Assembly (NCBI GenBank): GCA_963770765.1
Contig: CAVYQS010000012.1
Span: 372,001-436,000, forward strand
Source: CAVPCY01 sp963770765
GTDB taxonomy: Bacteria; Actinomycetota; Coriobacteriia; Anaerosomatales; PHET01
Length of the DNA: 64,000 nt
Direction of reading: 5' to 3'
Shown: one piece after another, positions 17,879 through 27,253 of the stretch
How positions within the stretch are numbered: the first letter of the stretch is position 1
Layout: each line of letters begins with the position of its first letter
Notes under the pieces: model-generated
Told to the model about the DNA's origin: nothing
The model's input: the letters and a program-made list of their open reading frames with translations, nothing else
Database searches by the model: none
Translations under genes and position numbers: made by a program

Positions 17879-20224
17879 CTACCTGACCAGCTGTTCGACG
17901 GTCTCAAGCAGGGTGTCTTGATTGAAGACCGACTTGGTGATGTAAGCGTCTGCACCGGCGTCGATACCCTCTTCTTTCTCCTCGTCGCGCTCGAGCGACG
18001 TCACGATGATCACGGGAATGCGCGAGAGGGTGGGGTCGGTCTTGATCGCGCGGGTGAGCTGAAAGCCCGTCATGTTGGGCATCTGCACGTCGGTCACGAC
18101 GGCGTCGACCGCAAGTCCGTCCTTGAGCCTGGCGAGTCCCGCCGCCCCGTCGACCGCAGTCTCGACGTCATAGCCGGCGGCCTCGAAGATAGAACGCTCA
18201 AGCTCCCGCGTCGTGAACGAGTCCTCGCAGATGAGGATCGTGCGCACGCCGGTGGCCTCTTCACTCGGCGTGATGCCCATCTGCTGACGCGTGCGCTGTC
18301 GCGCGTTGGCCACCAGGTCAGGCACGTGAAGGATCGGCACGACATCGCCGGCTCCCAGGATGGTGACACCGGCGACGTTGTCGATCTTCTTCAGGTGACT
18401 TCCCAGCGGCTTGATCACGATCTGTTGCTCGCCCACGAACTCGTCGACGATGAAACCGAGGCGGTTACCCGAGTAGCCGATCGTCACGATCGACACCTTG
18501 TCGCCATCGGTGGTTGAGCCGGGAACCCCGAGCACATCCGAGAGGGGCGTGAGCGGGAATGTGCGCAGCTGCCGCTTGATGACCTCTCGGCCTTCGACCT
18601 TGATGATGTCGCTCTGATCCACCTGCAGCGTCTCCTCGATGCTGCCGGTCGGTAGCGCGAACACTTCATCGCCGACACGCAGCATCAACGCGCGGATGAT
18701 CGCGAGGGTCAGCGGGATGGTGAGCATGAACGTCGTGCCCTCGCCCACCTTCGACCGCACGTCGAGCGAACCTTTGAGCCGTTCGACCACGAATTCGCGC
18801 ACCACGTCCATGCCGACGCCGCGCCCCGATATCTCAGTGATGATGGCTGCCGTGGAGAAGCCCGCCTCGAAGATGAGGTACATCGCCTTGCGGTCGGACA
18901 TCCCTGAGGCCTCGGCGGCCGTGATGTAGCCCTTCCGCACCGCAGATGCGCGCACGCGCTCGGGATCGATACCTGCGCCGTCGTCCTTGATCTCGATGAT
19001 GATCCGATCGCCCTCTTGCCGGGCGGAGAGCTCGATCGTTCCCGCGCGTGGCTTGCCCATCTTCTCGCGCGTGTCCGGGTCCTCTATGCCGTGATCGACC
19101 GCGTTACGGATGATGTGGACCAGCGGGTCGTTGATCTCCTCGAGCACCTTCTTGTCGAGTTCGGTGTCGCCGCCCTCGATGTGCAGCTCGATCTCCTTGT
19201 GAAACTGCTTGGCCAGGTCCCGGACGGCCCGGGGAAAGGCCTGAAAGATCGTGTTGACCGGCAGCATGCGCATTCGCATGCCCTCTTCTTGGAGGTCGTT
19301 GACGACCATGCCGGACCGACTCACGTCCTCGGCATACTCCTTCGAGAAGGCAGCGAGCGTGCGGTGGCTCTCGGCCACGATACTGTCGAGATAGGCGACC
19401 TCATCGGCCAGGTCGGGGTCCTTCGCCAAGAGCCCGTCTGCGGTCAGTGCGGACCTGACACGTGACCATGTCTGCAGGATCTCGGTGTCGCGCGAATACA
19501 TGACCCTCATGTCGTGGACGCGCTGTTCCGACTTGATCTGAGCGATGACGACTTCACTGACGAGGTTGAGCAATCCGTCGAGCTGGTTCGTGCGGACGCG
19601 GATCGTCGCCTGGACCTTGCTCTTGAGCTCGTTGTCGGCGTGAAGGACCTTGTGGAGGGGCGCCGCAGGGTCGACATCGGAGGACACCCCGATGGCGCCG
19701 TCGCAGCCGTCCGCTCCCTCCTCGGCGTTCAGCGCGAACGGGTCGCTCGCGTCGTGACTCCGCTCGTCGGGCATCGACGCGGGTGAGGACTCGGATCCTT
19801 CTGCCTGAAGGGCGTCGTCATCCGCGCCGCCGGCTCCCTCGGCCGCCAGTGCCGAGAGGCGTTTCTGCAGCCCCTCAAGGTCGAGGAAGTCGCCCTCGTT
19901 CACGCCTTTGTTGTCGGCAAGATAGACGATCGCGTCCAACGCCTCGAAGAAGGAGTCGGAGAGCTTGTGCGTGTAGACCATCTGACCGTCTCTTACGAGC
20001 ACCATGATGTCTTCAAGCCGGTGCGCAACGTCGGATATCTCGATGAGTCCGACCATGCGCGACGAGCCCTTCAGGGTATGGGCATCGCGCAGCATCTGGT
20101 CTATCAGCTCGCGGTTCCCCGGCTCAGCCTCGAGCGTGATGACGCCCTCGTTGAGCCGCTGGAGCAGGTCTTGAGCCTCCTCTTGGAACTTCACTATGAA
20201 CGCGCTGCGGTCGAACTCGGCCAT
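17879..20224 (-). CDS. cheA: Hybrid histidine kinase CheA with C-terminal receiver
   Basis: 781 aa from ATG 20224. Order: HPt domain (phospho-His49 in RDAHTLKGSS), linker rich in acidic residues, dimerisation helices (VRTNQLDGLLNLVSEVVIAQ), HATPase (IRNAVDHGIEDPDTREKM; DDGAGIDPERVR; GRGVGMDVVREFV), CheW-like domain, and a C-terminal receiver (ICEDSFTTRELE; Asp in VVTDVQMPNMTG; Lys in ITKSVF). No clear P2 domain. CheA with its own receiver is typical of Tfp/Pil-Chp-type rather than flagellar systems. The kinase phosphorylates CheB, the separate receiver at 24.5 kb, and perhaps its own receiver. Confidence 0.96.
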   Translation of the reverse strand: MAEFDRSAFIVKFQEEAQDLLQRLNEGVITLEAEPGNRELIDQMLRDAHTLKGSSRMVGLIEISDVAHRLEDIMVLVRDGQMVYTHKLSDSFFEALDAIVYLADNKGVNEGDFLDLEGLQKRLSALAAEGAGGADDDALQAEGSESSPASMPDERSHDASDPFALNAEEGADGCDGAIGVSSDVDPAAPLHKVLHADNELKSKVQATIRVRTNQLDGLLNLVSEVVIAQIKSEQRVHDMRVMYSRDTEILQTWSRVRSALTADGLLAKDPDLADEVAYLDSIVAESHRTLAAFSKEYAEDVSRSGMVVNDLQEEGMRMRMLPVNTIFQAFPRAVRDLAKQFHKEIELHIEGGDTELDKKVLEEINDPLVHIIRNAVDHGIEDPDTREKMGKPRAGTIELSARQEGDRIIIEIKDDGAGIDPERVRASAVRKGYITAAEASGMSDRKAMYLIFEAGFSTAAIITEISGRGVGMDVVREFVVERLKGSLDVRSKVGEGTTFMLTIPLTLAIIRALMLRVGDEVFALPTGSIEETLQVDQSDIIKVEGREVIKRQLRTFPLTPLSDVLGVPGSTTDGDKVSIVTIGYSGNRLGFIVDEFVGEQQIVIKPLGSHLKKIDNVAGVTILGAGDVVPILHVPDLVANARQRTRQQMGITPSEEATGVRTILICEDSFTTRELERSIFEAAGYDVETAVDGAAGLARLKDGLAVDAVVTDVQMPNMTGFQLTRAIKTDPTLSRIPVIIVTSLERDEEKEEGIDAGADAYITKSVFNQDTLLETVEQLVR

Positions 20225-20273
20225 TGGGTGGCCTTCCTGGCTGTTGGATGCACCCGCGGAGCGGAAGTCGGCG

Positions 20274-21500
20274 TTACGCGCCTTCGACGAGCGTGAAGGC
20301 CGAGCCGACCTGGCTCGACTCGCTGGCCATCGACGAGAGGGTCTCTGCGGAGCTGGCGACCTGGCGCGAACCGGCGGCCGTCTGCTGAGCCACCGCCGCG
20401 ACTTCACGCATCGCCTTGACCACCTGGTCGGTCGCGGACTTCTGCTGCTGAGTCGCGGCCGAGATCTCCTTGGCGGCCACGGTGGTCTGCTCCACCATCT
20501 CGAGGATCTGATCGAGCGACTCGCCGGTCATGTGGGCGAGGTCGACGCCGCCCTGGACCTGCTTGAGCTCCTGCTCGGTGGACATGACCAGTTCGTTCGC
20601 CGCAGCCTGGATCTCGGTCATGATGGTGCCGATCTCACCCGTCGACTCGACGACCGACTCGGCGAGCTTGCGGATCTCGATGGCGACCACCGAGAAGCCC
20701 TTGCCGGCCTCGCCGGCACGCGCAGCCTCGATGGCCGCGTTGAGCGCGAGGATCTTGGTCTGGTCGGCGATCGAGTTGATGATCGTGAGCACCTGGCCGA
20801 TCTGCTGGCTGCGCTCGCCCAGCGCGAGGATCCGGTTCGCGCTCGACTGTGTGCGGCTCTTGATGTCCTCCATGGCCGAGAGTGTGTTCATGACGGCATG
20901 CTGGCCCGACTCGGCGTTCGAGAGCGAGGCCTCGGCCATCGTGACCACCTGGTCGGCGTTCTCGGCGATCTGCCGATACGTGCTGGCGAGCTCCTCCATC
21001 GTGGCGGTGGTCTGGGAGATCGACGCGGCCTGCTCGGCTGCGCCTGAGGCCTGCTGCTCCGTCGCGGAGAGGATGTCGTTCGACGCCTCCTGCAAGCGGC
21101 GTGACGACTCCTGGGTCTGGCGGATCAGGTAGACGATCAGGTCGAGCATCTGGTTGTACGAGGATGCGAGCACGCCGATCTCGTCTTCGCTCCTCACCTC
21201 GACCTTGCGCCCGATCTCGCCCTGGCACGCTGCACGGACCGACTCGACGACCTCATCGAGTGGGCCGGTGAAGCGGCGAGCGATCAGCACCAGGATGAAG
21301 ACCCAGCCAAGGAGTAACACCACGCCCAGCCCACCGATGATCGCGATGTCGGCGACCAGATTGGGCACGTCGGCGAGTTCCTCGCCGAAAGCGCCCCAGA
21401 ACACCAGGTACAGGATCGCCTGATAGGCGATCTGTATCAGCAGTGTCACCAGCAACAGTCGATAAAGGAACTTGCTCTTGATGGTCTTCCAGATTCCCAT
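20274..21500 (-). CDS. Methyl-accepting chemotaxis protein without a large sensor domain
   Basis: 408 aa. Two membrane helices at about 13-35 and 50-72 separated by only about 14 residues, so there is no room for a periplasmic ligand domain. A HAMP domain follows (ARRFTGPLDEVVESV) and then a full signalling coiled coil with the conserved hairpin IINSIADQTKILALNAAIEA. Gln/Glu pairs suitable for methylation flank the hairpin (ATEQQASGAAEQ; ATQQQKSATDQ). It probably receives its signal through the membrane, HAMP or a partner protein. Confidence 0.93.
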   Translation of the reverse strand: MGIWKTIKSKFLYRLLLVTLLIQIAYQAILYLVFWGAFGEELADVPNLVADIAIIGGLGVVLLLGWVFILVLIARRFTGPLDEVVESVRAACQGEIGRKVEVRSEDEIGVLASSYNQMLDLIVYLIRQTQESSRRLQEASNDILSATEQQASGAAEQAASISQTTATMEELASTYRQIAENADQVVTMAEASLSNAESGQHAVMNTLSAMEDIKSRTQSSANRILALGERSQQIGQVLTIINSIADQTKILALNAAIEAARAGEAGKGFSVVAIEIRKLAESVVESTGEIGTIMTEIQAAANELVMSTEQELKQVQGGVDLAHMTGESLDQILEMVEQTTVAAKEISAATQQQKSATDQVVKAMREVAAVAQQTAAGSRQVASSAETLSSMASESSQVGSAFTLVEGA

Positions 21501-21518
21501 TGCCCCTGTGCTCCCCTA

Positions 21519-22082
21519 CTATCGCTCGTGCCGCGCGCCCGTGACCACGGGCTCCAGGACCTTGTCGATGCTCACGAGTCCGATCAACGTGCTCGCATCG
21601 TGAATCGTTCCGGCGATGAACTCCGCCTGCTTGCGATCGATCGTGCTGATGGGCGGTTCGACTGCCGCTGCATCCACCTCGGTGATGTCGCCGATCTCAT
21701 CGACGACGAGGGCCGTGGCCAGATCATCATGAGCCACCACGACCGCCGGCGGCAAAGCGTTCTTGTCGAATTCGATACCGCCGATGCCCATCAGGCGTGC
21801 CGGATCGGTGACCGAGAGGATCTCGCCGCGCACGTTGACCACGCCGAGTATGTATCCGGGCACGCACGGTATCGTCGTGATCTCGTAGTCGTGGAAGATC
21901 TCGCGCACCTCGCTCACCCGCACCGCGTACCACTCGGCACCCAGGCGAAAGCGCAGCGTCGCAACGGTGTCGAGCAGCTCCTGCTCGTCGTCTCGCACGG
22001 CCAGCGCGTCCGCGCGCCGCTGCAGCACGGCGATGTCCTCTGAGAGTCCGCGCTCGCCGAGACGGCGGTCCGAGTCACTCAC
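21519..22082 (-). CDS. cheW: CheW-like adaptor, copy 2
   Basis: 187 aa. CheW domain in the C-terminal 145 residues (TLRFRLGAEWYAVRVSEVREIFHDYEI; VPGYILGVVNVRGEILSVTDP), with about 40 extra residues at the N-terminus. It links receptor and CheA. GTG start overlaps the stop of the other cheW as GTGA, so the two are translationally coupled and are probably made in equal amounts. Confidence 0.92.
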   Translation of the reverse strand: MSDSDRRLGERGLSEDIAVLQRRADALAVRDDEQELLDTVATLRFRLGAEWYAVRVSEVREIFHDYEITTIPCVPGYILGVVNVRGEILSVTDPARLMGIGGIEFDKNALPPAVVVAHDDLATALVVDEIGDITEVDAAAVEPPISTIDRKQAEFIAGTIHDASTLIGLVSIDKVLEPVVTGARHER

Positions 22083-22576
22083 AAGACACCTCCCTCGCGT
22101 GCCTCGAGGGGGAGCAACCTGTCCAGATCGAGCACGTTGACCAGGCCGTCATCCATGCGCGCAACGCCGATCATGCGATCCGCCATCGTGTGTAGTGCGG
22201 GCGGGTCCTGAAGACAGTCCGCCGGCAGCGACAGGACGTCTTGCACCTCGTCGACGAGCAGCGCCACCAGTCCGCCTCCCGCGCGGGCGATGATCATCGG
22301 CGTTTCGAGCGAGTACTCCTGCGGTGCGAGCCCGACAAGGATACGGACGTCGACCGCGGGGATGACCTCACCTCTCAGATTCACCATGCCGACTACGCCT
22401 CCGGAACCCGCAGGCACCTCTGAGAACGCGACGATCTGCTGGATCTCCTGAACACGGTCGATCGGCAACGCATAGCGCTGCCCCGCGAGGTAGAAGCCCA
22501 CGACGAGGTCGACAAGTACGCACGTGCCTTCCCGGGCGTGGTGCACGTCGGCCTCGATGGGCGTCTGGGTCGTCAT
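22079..22576 (-). CDS. cheW: CheW-like adaptor, copy 1
   Basis: 165 aa. CheW fold: VDLVVGFYLAGQRYALPIDRVQEIQQI, VPAGSGGVVGMVNLRGEVIPAVDVR, LLVDEVQDVLSLPADCLQDP. Two different CheW proteins in one operon match the PilI/ChpC pattern of Tfp-type arrays. It follows the PilB-like gene by 18 bp. Confidence 0.93.
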   Translation of the reverse strand: MTTQTPIEADVHHAREGTCVLVDLVVGFYLAGQRYALPIDRVQEIQQIVAFSEVPAGSGGVVGMVNLRGEVIPAVDVRILVGLAPQEYSLETPMIIARAGGGLVALLVDEVQDVLSLPADCLQDPPALHTMADRMIGVARMDDGLVNVLDLDRLLPLEAREGGVL

Positions 22577-22594
22577 GATCTCTCCTCGGCCGCC

Positions 22595-24493
22595 TTAGGA
22601 GAACCGCAAGACGCGGTCGAGTTCTTCAGGGCTGACAGCGCCATCGCGCACGAGCGAGACGCCTGAAGCGATCATCGGACGCATGCCCGCAGCGCGCGCA
22701 GCCGACGCTATGTCCGACGCGGAACCGCCGCGTGCGATGGCCGCGCGGACAGGCTCGGTGAAGGGCAGCACCTCGAATATCCCGGTCACACCGGAGAAGC
22801 CTGACTTGCCGCAGTTGGGGCAGCCCGAGCCTCGCCGAGCCGTCGTACCGGGCTCGACCCCGGGAATCAGGTCCACGAGCGGCGTCGAGACCTCGACCGA
22901 GCAGTTGGGGCAGTTCGTGCGCAGCACTCGCTGGCCGACGCCGAGGGTCAGCGCGCTGGCCAGCGACACCGGCTCGGCGCCCATGTCGAGCAACCGGCGA
23001 ACCGCCGAGACGATATCGGCACCCGCGAACGTCGCGATCACCAGCTTGCCCATCCCGGCCGCCTCGATGGCCAGGTGCAGCTCCTCCACCGACTGCAGGG
23101 AGTCGATCGCCATCACGTCGGTGTCCTGCTGCATACCTGCGGCGAAGTACGCCGCAGCGCCCACGGCCTCGCCGGGGTTGACGAGCACCTGCGCGACAGC
23201 CGGGATCTCGTAGTCGATGGAACGCTCCACCGAGTAGACCGTGCGCCCTGCAACCGCAGCCTCCTGTAGCAGCGAGTAGTAGGTGGTCGAGCGCCCGCCG
23301 GTGACCGGCGCTGCAACCAATACCAGCCCTCGACCCCGCTCGACCATGGCGTGCAGCGCCCGGCTCTCCGCCTCGGGCATGCCGAGTTCCGAGAGGCCAC
23401 GTGGCTGAGGCCGCACGGGGGCGACACCCATGACCAGCCGCTGACCCGAGACCGTCGGCACCACCGACACGGTGAGCACCACGGTCTTGCCGCCGATCTC
23501 CGCATGCATGCGCCTGAGCGCCGGCCGGTTCGACGCCACCGATGAGAGCTTGGCGAAGTTCTTGAAGCCGGTGATCAGCGCCTGTTGCATCGAAAGCGGC
23601 GCACTGGCGATCCTCTCCAGCCTCCCCTTCACACGGAAGACGAGGAAGAAGTCCGTCTTGTAAGGCAGCAGGTGAATGCGGCTCGCACCGCGCGTCACCG
23701 CCTCCTCGAGGATGTCGGAGACCAGTACCGCCACGGTCCGCTCGTCGGCGACGGCCAAGACATCGAGGTCGATCGCTCCGGCGACCGGTCCGGGCTGCTC
23801 GGCAGCCAGATCGGCCATGGGCTCACCGGCGTCGGCCACCGGGGCCGGAGGAATCTCGCCCTCGTCGGCGGGCAGCGGTTCGGCACTGGCAGGCACCGGG
23901 GCTGCGTCGGCCTCGTCGGCCGGCAGTTCCTCGGCGTAGGCCGAGGGCGCCTCGATCACTTCGGGGCCCTCGGCGAGCTCGAAGAAGTCCCCGGCGGATA
24001 TGTCCAGGTCGTCTGCGGGCAGCGCCACCATGTCGACCGGCTCGGAGATCATCTCCGCCGGGTAGTAGTGGTCGATCGCGAGCAGGACTGCGGGGGCGTC
24101 GGCCAGCACGGCGTCGATGCTGTAGCCGAGTTCCACACCGATCGCGTCGAGCGAGAAGATGTCCAAGGGGTCACCGATCGCGACGGTGAGTGTGCCTTCG
24201 ATCTCGAACAGCGGCAAGAAGCCGCGCTCACGCGCGATGCGCCCCGGGACGATCTCGAGCGCTTCGTCGTCGGGTGCATAGCTCTCAAGATCGACACGGG
24301 GGTACCCGAGCTCTTCTTCGAGCATCATGGTGAGCTGCGCCTCGGTGACGAGCTGACGCTCCACAAGGGCGCGCCCCGCCTCTGCGTCGTTGAGCCCGCT
24401 GAAGCGCAGAGCCTCGACCTGGTCGGCTGTGACCGCACCTGAGCTGATGAGCGTCTCGAGAACGCGAACGGCGACTGTCATGGTTTCGGTCAT
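22595..24493 (-). CDS. GspE/PilB-like protein with degenerate ATPase motifs
   Basis: 632 aa. N-terminal T2SSE-N/MshEN-type domain (LVTEAQLTMMLEEELGYPRVDLESY), Pro/Ala/Glu-rich linker at about 165-240, then a GspE/PilB ATPase fold including a Cys4 zinc site (CPNC...CPNC) and DMGAEP, the equivalent of DMGIEP. Key residues are lost: the Walker A GPTGSGKTT equivalent reads APVTGGRSTT (Lys to Arg), the Walker B MVGEIRD equivalent reads MAIDSLQS, and the HTND His-box reads AGAD. It is likely a non-hydrolysing relative that serves as a sensor or scaffold in the chemosensory operon. Confidence 0.85.
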   Translation of the reverse strand: MTETMTVAVRVLETLISSGAVTADQVEALRFSGLNDAEAGRALVERQLVTEAQLTMMLEEELGYPRVDLESYAPDDEALEIVPGRIARERGFLPLFEIEGTLTVAIGDPLDIFSLDAIGVELGYSIDAVLADAPAVLLAIDHYYPAEMISEPVDMVALPADDLDISAGDFFELAEGPEVIEAPSAYAEELPADEADAAPVPASAEPLPADEGEIPPAPVADAGEPMADLAAEQPGPVAGAIDLDVLAVADERTVAVLVSDILEEAVTRGASRIHLLPYKTDFFLVFRVKGRLERIASAPLSMQQALITGFKNFAKLSSVASNRPALRRMHAEIGGKTVVLTVSVVPTVSGQRLVMGVAPVRPQPRGLSELGMPEAESRALHAMVERGRGLVLVAAPVTGGRSTTYYSLLQEAAVAGRTVYSVERSIDYEIPAVAQVLVNPGEAVGAAAYFAAGMQQDTDVMAIDSLQSVEELHLAIEAAGMGKLVIATFAGADIVSAVRRLLDMGAEPVSLASALTLGVGQRVLRTNCPNCSVEVSTPLVDLIPGVEPGTTARRGSGCPNCGKSGFSGVTGIFEVLPFTEPVRAAIARGGSASDIASAARAAGMRPMIASGVSLVRDGAVSPEELDRVLRFS

Positions 24494-24509
24494 CGGATCG
24501 TCTCAGCCC

Positions 24510-24890
24510 CTAACCCTGGAGACGCGAGAGCTCTTCGGCGACTGCGGACAGCAGCTTCTCGGGCTCGATGGGCTTGGTCAGGTACTGGTTGGCGCCCGTT
24601 CGGATACCCGTCGCCATCGACTGCTCCTCGGTCTTGGCCGTGAGCATGATGATCGGGATATGCTTGTACTTCTGGTCGAACTTCAGCAGCCGGCAGACGC
24701 GATACCCGTCGAGCTTGGGCAGCATCACATCGAGCAGGATCAGGTCCGGGACTTCAGCGCGCGCTGTCTCCAGCGCCTCAGCCCCGTCGGCTGCGGTGAT
24801 GACCTCATACCCGCCAGAAACGAGGATCGCCTTGATCATCTCGAGAATGGTAGGGCTGTCGTCGACCGCGAGGATTCGCGCTGTCGCCAT
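24510..24890 (-). CDS. Single-domain response regulator (CheY/PilG-like)
   Basis: 126 aa from ATG 24890 (GGGGAG 9 bases upstream). Receiver only: Asp10/Asp11 in ILAVDDSPT, phospho-Asp54 in LLDVMLPKLDG, Thr in MLTAKTEE, Lys in YLTKPIEPEKLL. No output domain, so the phosphoryl signal from CheA should act by protein contact, plausibly with the PilB-like protein encoded 16 bp downstream or with the pilus motor. Confidence 0.94.
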   Translation of the reverse strand: MATARILAVDDSPTILEMIKAILVSGGYEVITAADGAEALETARAEVPDLILLDVMLPKLDGYRVCRLLKFDQKYKHIPIIMLTAKTEEQSMATGIRTGANQYLTKPIEPEKLLSAVAEELSRLQG

Positions 24891-24958
24891 CTTCACTAGC
24901 TCCCCTCGTCCGTACACGTCTAAGGTGTTATCGCCTAGTTAGCAGGGGTTCTTTAGCC

Positions 24959-26488
24959 TCAGATGCCGCGGCCACACTCTAGCAGACTCCGTTCGCATGT
25001 CCGCGCCAGCAGATCGGGCCTGAAACCGCCGAGAAACGCCGTCCACTGCCCGTCGGGCTTGAGGTACAGCGCGCGGAGCGTGTTCTGGTACTCGCGGCAC
25101 GCATCCGCCGTCTCGCCGCGCGCCCGGTGTATGTTCGCTATCGCGAAGTGCGCCAGTACGAAGTCGCGATCGATGTAGACCGTGCGCTTGAACTCCAGCA
25201 GCGCCGCATCCATGTCGCCCCGCTGCTGGTGGATGATTCCGAGGATGTAGCGCGCACCGGCGGTCAGGGGATGATCGGCCAGCACCGTATGCGCCTGTGC
25301 GACCGCGTCGTCGAGATGCCCCATGTCGGCATGGGCGAACGCGGCGACGAGATGCGCATCCACGTTGGCGGGCTCCAGGGCGAGCGCCTCGGTGGCCAGC
25401 TCCAGCGCCTCGCCCGCCTGCGCGGATTCCAGCAACCCGTGTGCACGCGCCACGAGCTGGTCCGCGTCGCTGCCTTCTACTACGACCGGCTCCGCGGAAC
25501 GGGCCGGTCGAGGCGGCCTTCGGGGGGGCGTCGGCTGCGCCGCGTCAGCTCGCGGTGACGCTGTCGGCCTGCGAGTCGTGGACGTCGCCCGCACCTTGCG
25601 CTGCGCCACTGCTTCGCTGAAGGTGAGGGGCCGCTTGGGAAGCGGCTTCCGATACAGGTAGACGCCGTCGATCTCCACCAGCTCGAACCGCTCGGAGATC
25701 GAGGTCAGCGTCTCCGAGTGTCCGATGAAGAGAAAACCGCCCGGGTTCAGCGCGTCGAAGAAGTGGTCCACCACTCGCCGCGTCGACTCCATCCGGAAGT
25801 AGATCGTCACGTTCCTGCAGAAGATGACGTCCCAGCCGCTCATGAACGCGAGCGGGTACGGCTCCTTGATCAGGTTGTGGTAGTGGAACTCGCACAGACC
25901 ACGAACGTCCGATACCGGGCGGTGACCCTGCGCTGCCGGCTCAAACCACTGCTGGATGGTGTTCTGGGACAGGTTCGCAAGCGCGCGTGCCGGATAGACA
26001 CCCTCACGCGCCCGCTCGAGGGCGTTGGTCGAGACATCGGTTCCCAAGATCTCGCACTCGTACCCGAGCCGGGGGAGCTCCGAGCCGAGCAGGGTCATGC
26101 CGATCGTGTACGGTTCCTCGCCGGTCGAGCAGCCCGCCGACCACACCCTGAAGCGAGATGCCGCGCTCTCCGGGCGGTCGGACAGGATCCGCGGAATCAC
26201 CTTGTCGCGAAGGGCCTCGAACTGCTGGGGGAAGCGGAAGAAGCTCGTCTCGTTGATCGTCACGAGGTTCATGAGAGCCTTGAACTCGTCTTCGTCGTGC
26301 GACAGGAGCTCGAAGTAGTCTCTGTAGTCGTGGATGTCGTGCCCGGTCGCTCGGGTGACAAGCGAGATCCGCAGACTGTCGACCTTGATGTCCTCGAGGA
26401 AGATGCCTGAGTGCTTGTGGATCCAGTCGCGGAAGAGCCCGAACTCCTCCGTCGTCAGATCCTTCCTGATCTCGCCATCGGTGGTCAT
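24959..26488 (-). CDS. cheR: CheR methyltransferase with C-terminal TPR repeats
   Basis: 509 aa. Residues about 10-285 are CheR: SAM-binding RFRVWSAGCSTGEEPYTIGM, ILGTDVSTNALERAREGVYP, DVIFCRNVTIYF, GGFLFIGHSETL. A Pro/Arg-rich linker (about 290-340) leads to three or four TPR units (AGEALELATEALALEPANVDAHL; MDAALLEFKRTVYIDRDFVLAH). CheR-TPR proteins occur in Frz and Tfp-type systems, where the TPR binds partners. It methylates receptor glutamates. Encoded 3 bp after the DUF4388 gene. Confidence 0.95.
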   Translation of the reverse strand: MTTDGEIRKDLTTEEFGLFRDWIHKHSGIFLEDIKVDSLRISLVTRATGHDIHDYRDYFELLSHDEDEFKALMNLVTINETSFFRFPQQFEALRDKVIPRILSDRPESAASRFRVWSAGCSTGEEPYTIGMTLLGSELPRLGYECEILGTDVSTNALERAREGVYPARALANLSQNTIQQWFEPAAQGHRPVSDVRGLCEFHYHNLIKEPYPLAFMSGWDVIFCRNVTIYFRMESTRRVVDHFFDALNPGGFLFIGHSETLTSISERFELVEIDGVYLYRKPLPKRPLTFSEAVAQRKVRATSTTRRPTASPRADAAQPTPPRRPPRPARSAEPVVVEGSDADQLVARAHGLLESAQAGEALELATEALALEPANVDAHLVAAFAHADMGHLDDAVAQAHTVLADHPLTAGARYILGIIHQQRGDMDAALLEFKRTVYIDRDFVLAHFAIANIHRARGETADACREYQNTLRALYLKPDGQWTAFLGGFRPDLLARTCERSLLECGRGI

Positions 26489-26491
26489 CGG

Positions 26492-27253
26492 CTAACCGTC
26501 GAGGAACGTCTCGCCCGCGGTGTCCATCTTGGTGATCAGACCGCTCGCGTACATGCCGTAGAGCACACGCGCCACTTCGAAGTCGTTGTAGCCCGTCAGT
26601 TCTGAGAGTTCAGCGACGCTGCGGCCACCGTGAAGGTGGCACAGCAGCAGCCACTCGCGTGGCTTGAGGTGGATATCCCCCGACTTGGCGCCGGGACCCG
26701 ATGCCATCGCGAACCGGGTGTCCATCGAGGGGATCTTCTCCCGTATCCGCTCCCACATCTCGAGCCGTCTTTCGGCGTCCTCGAGAGCATCGTCCACGGC
26801 GATCGCGATACCTATGTCGGCGTCGGCGATCTCCTTACCGGGCTCGAACCGCAACTCCCCGGTCTCCCAGCGCAGAAGATCGAACAACGTGTCGGAGACC
26901 TGATCGCGCACGAACTGCTCGAGCATCGACGCCTCGACGTAGCCCTCGTCGGCGAGGATCTGCCCGAGCCTGCGGCCCGCCTTATCGCGCTTCTGGATCT
27001 TCATCAGACCGCGCGCCTGCCGCAGCTGCTTCTCCGAGATCACTCCCGCGTGGACGAGCCGCTTTCCGGCAGGCTCTACGGTCCCCGTGTCGCCGGCGAA
27101 GTAGACGAGCCCGTCTCGGAAACACACCACCGCGGTCGCGTCGTCACGCCGGACGTGCAGAATGCCGGTCTTGGCCCCTGACTGCAGCAGCCGGAACATG
27201 TCGGCAAGTGAGAAATCTGTGAGGTTGCCCTCCAGTGCCACAGCGACCTCCAT
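26492..27253 (-). CDS. DUF4388 (PatA N-terminal-like) protein
   Basis: 253 aa, first gene of the chemosensory operon. N-terminal DUF4388: EGNLTDFSLADMFRLLQSGAKTGILHVRR, GLVYFAGDTG, then VISEKQLRQARGLM and LADEGYVEASMLEQFVRDQVSDTLFDLLRWETGELRFEPG, the usual text of this family. The C-terminal third (LKPREWLLLCHLHGGRSVAELSELTGYNDFEVARVLYGM) looks like a winged helix. Such proteins are found with Tfp and gliding regulators; the molecular role is not known. Confidence 0.85.
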   Translation of the reverse strand: MEVAVALEGNLTDFSLADMFRLLQSGAKTGILHVRRDDATAVVCFRDGLVYFAGDTGTVEPAGKRLVHAGVISEKQLRQARGLMKIQKRDKAGRRLGQILADEGYVEASMLEQFVRDQVSDTLFDLLRWETGELRFEPGKEIADADIGIAIAVDDALEDAERRLEMWERIREKIPSMDTRFAMASGPGAKSGDIHLKPREWLLLCHLHGGRSVAELSELTGYNDFEVARVLYGMYASGLITKMDTAGETFLDG

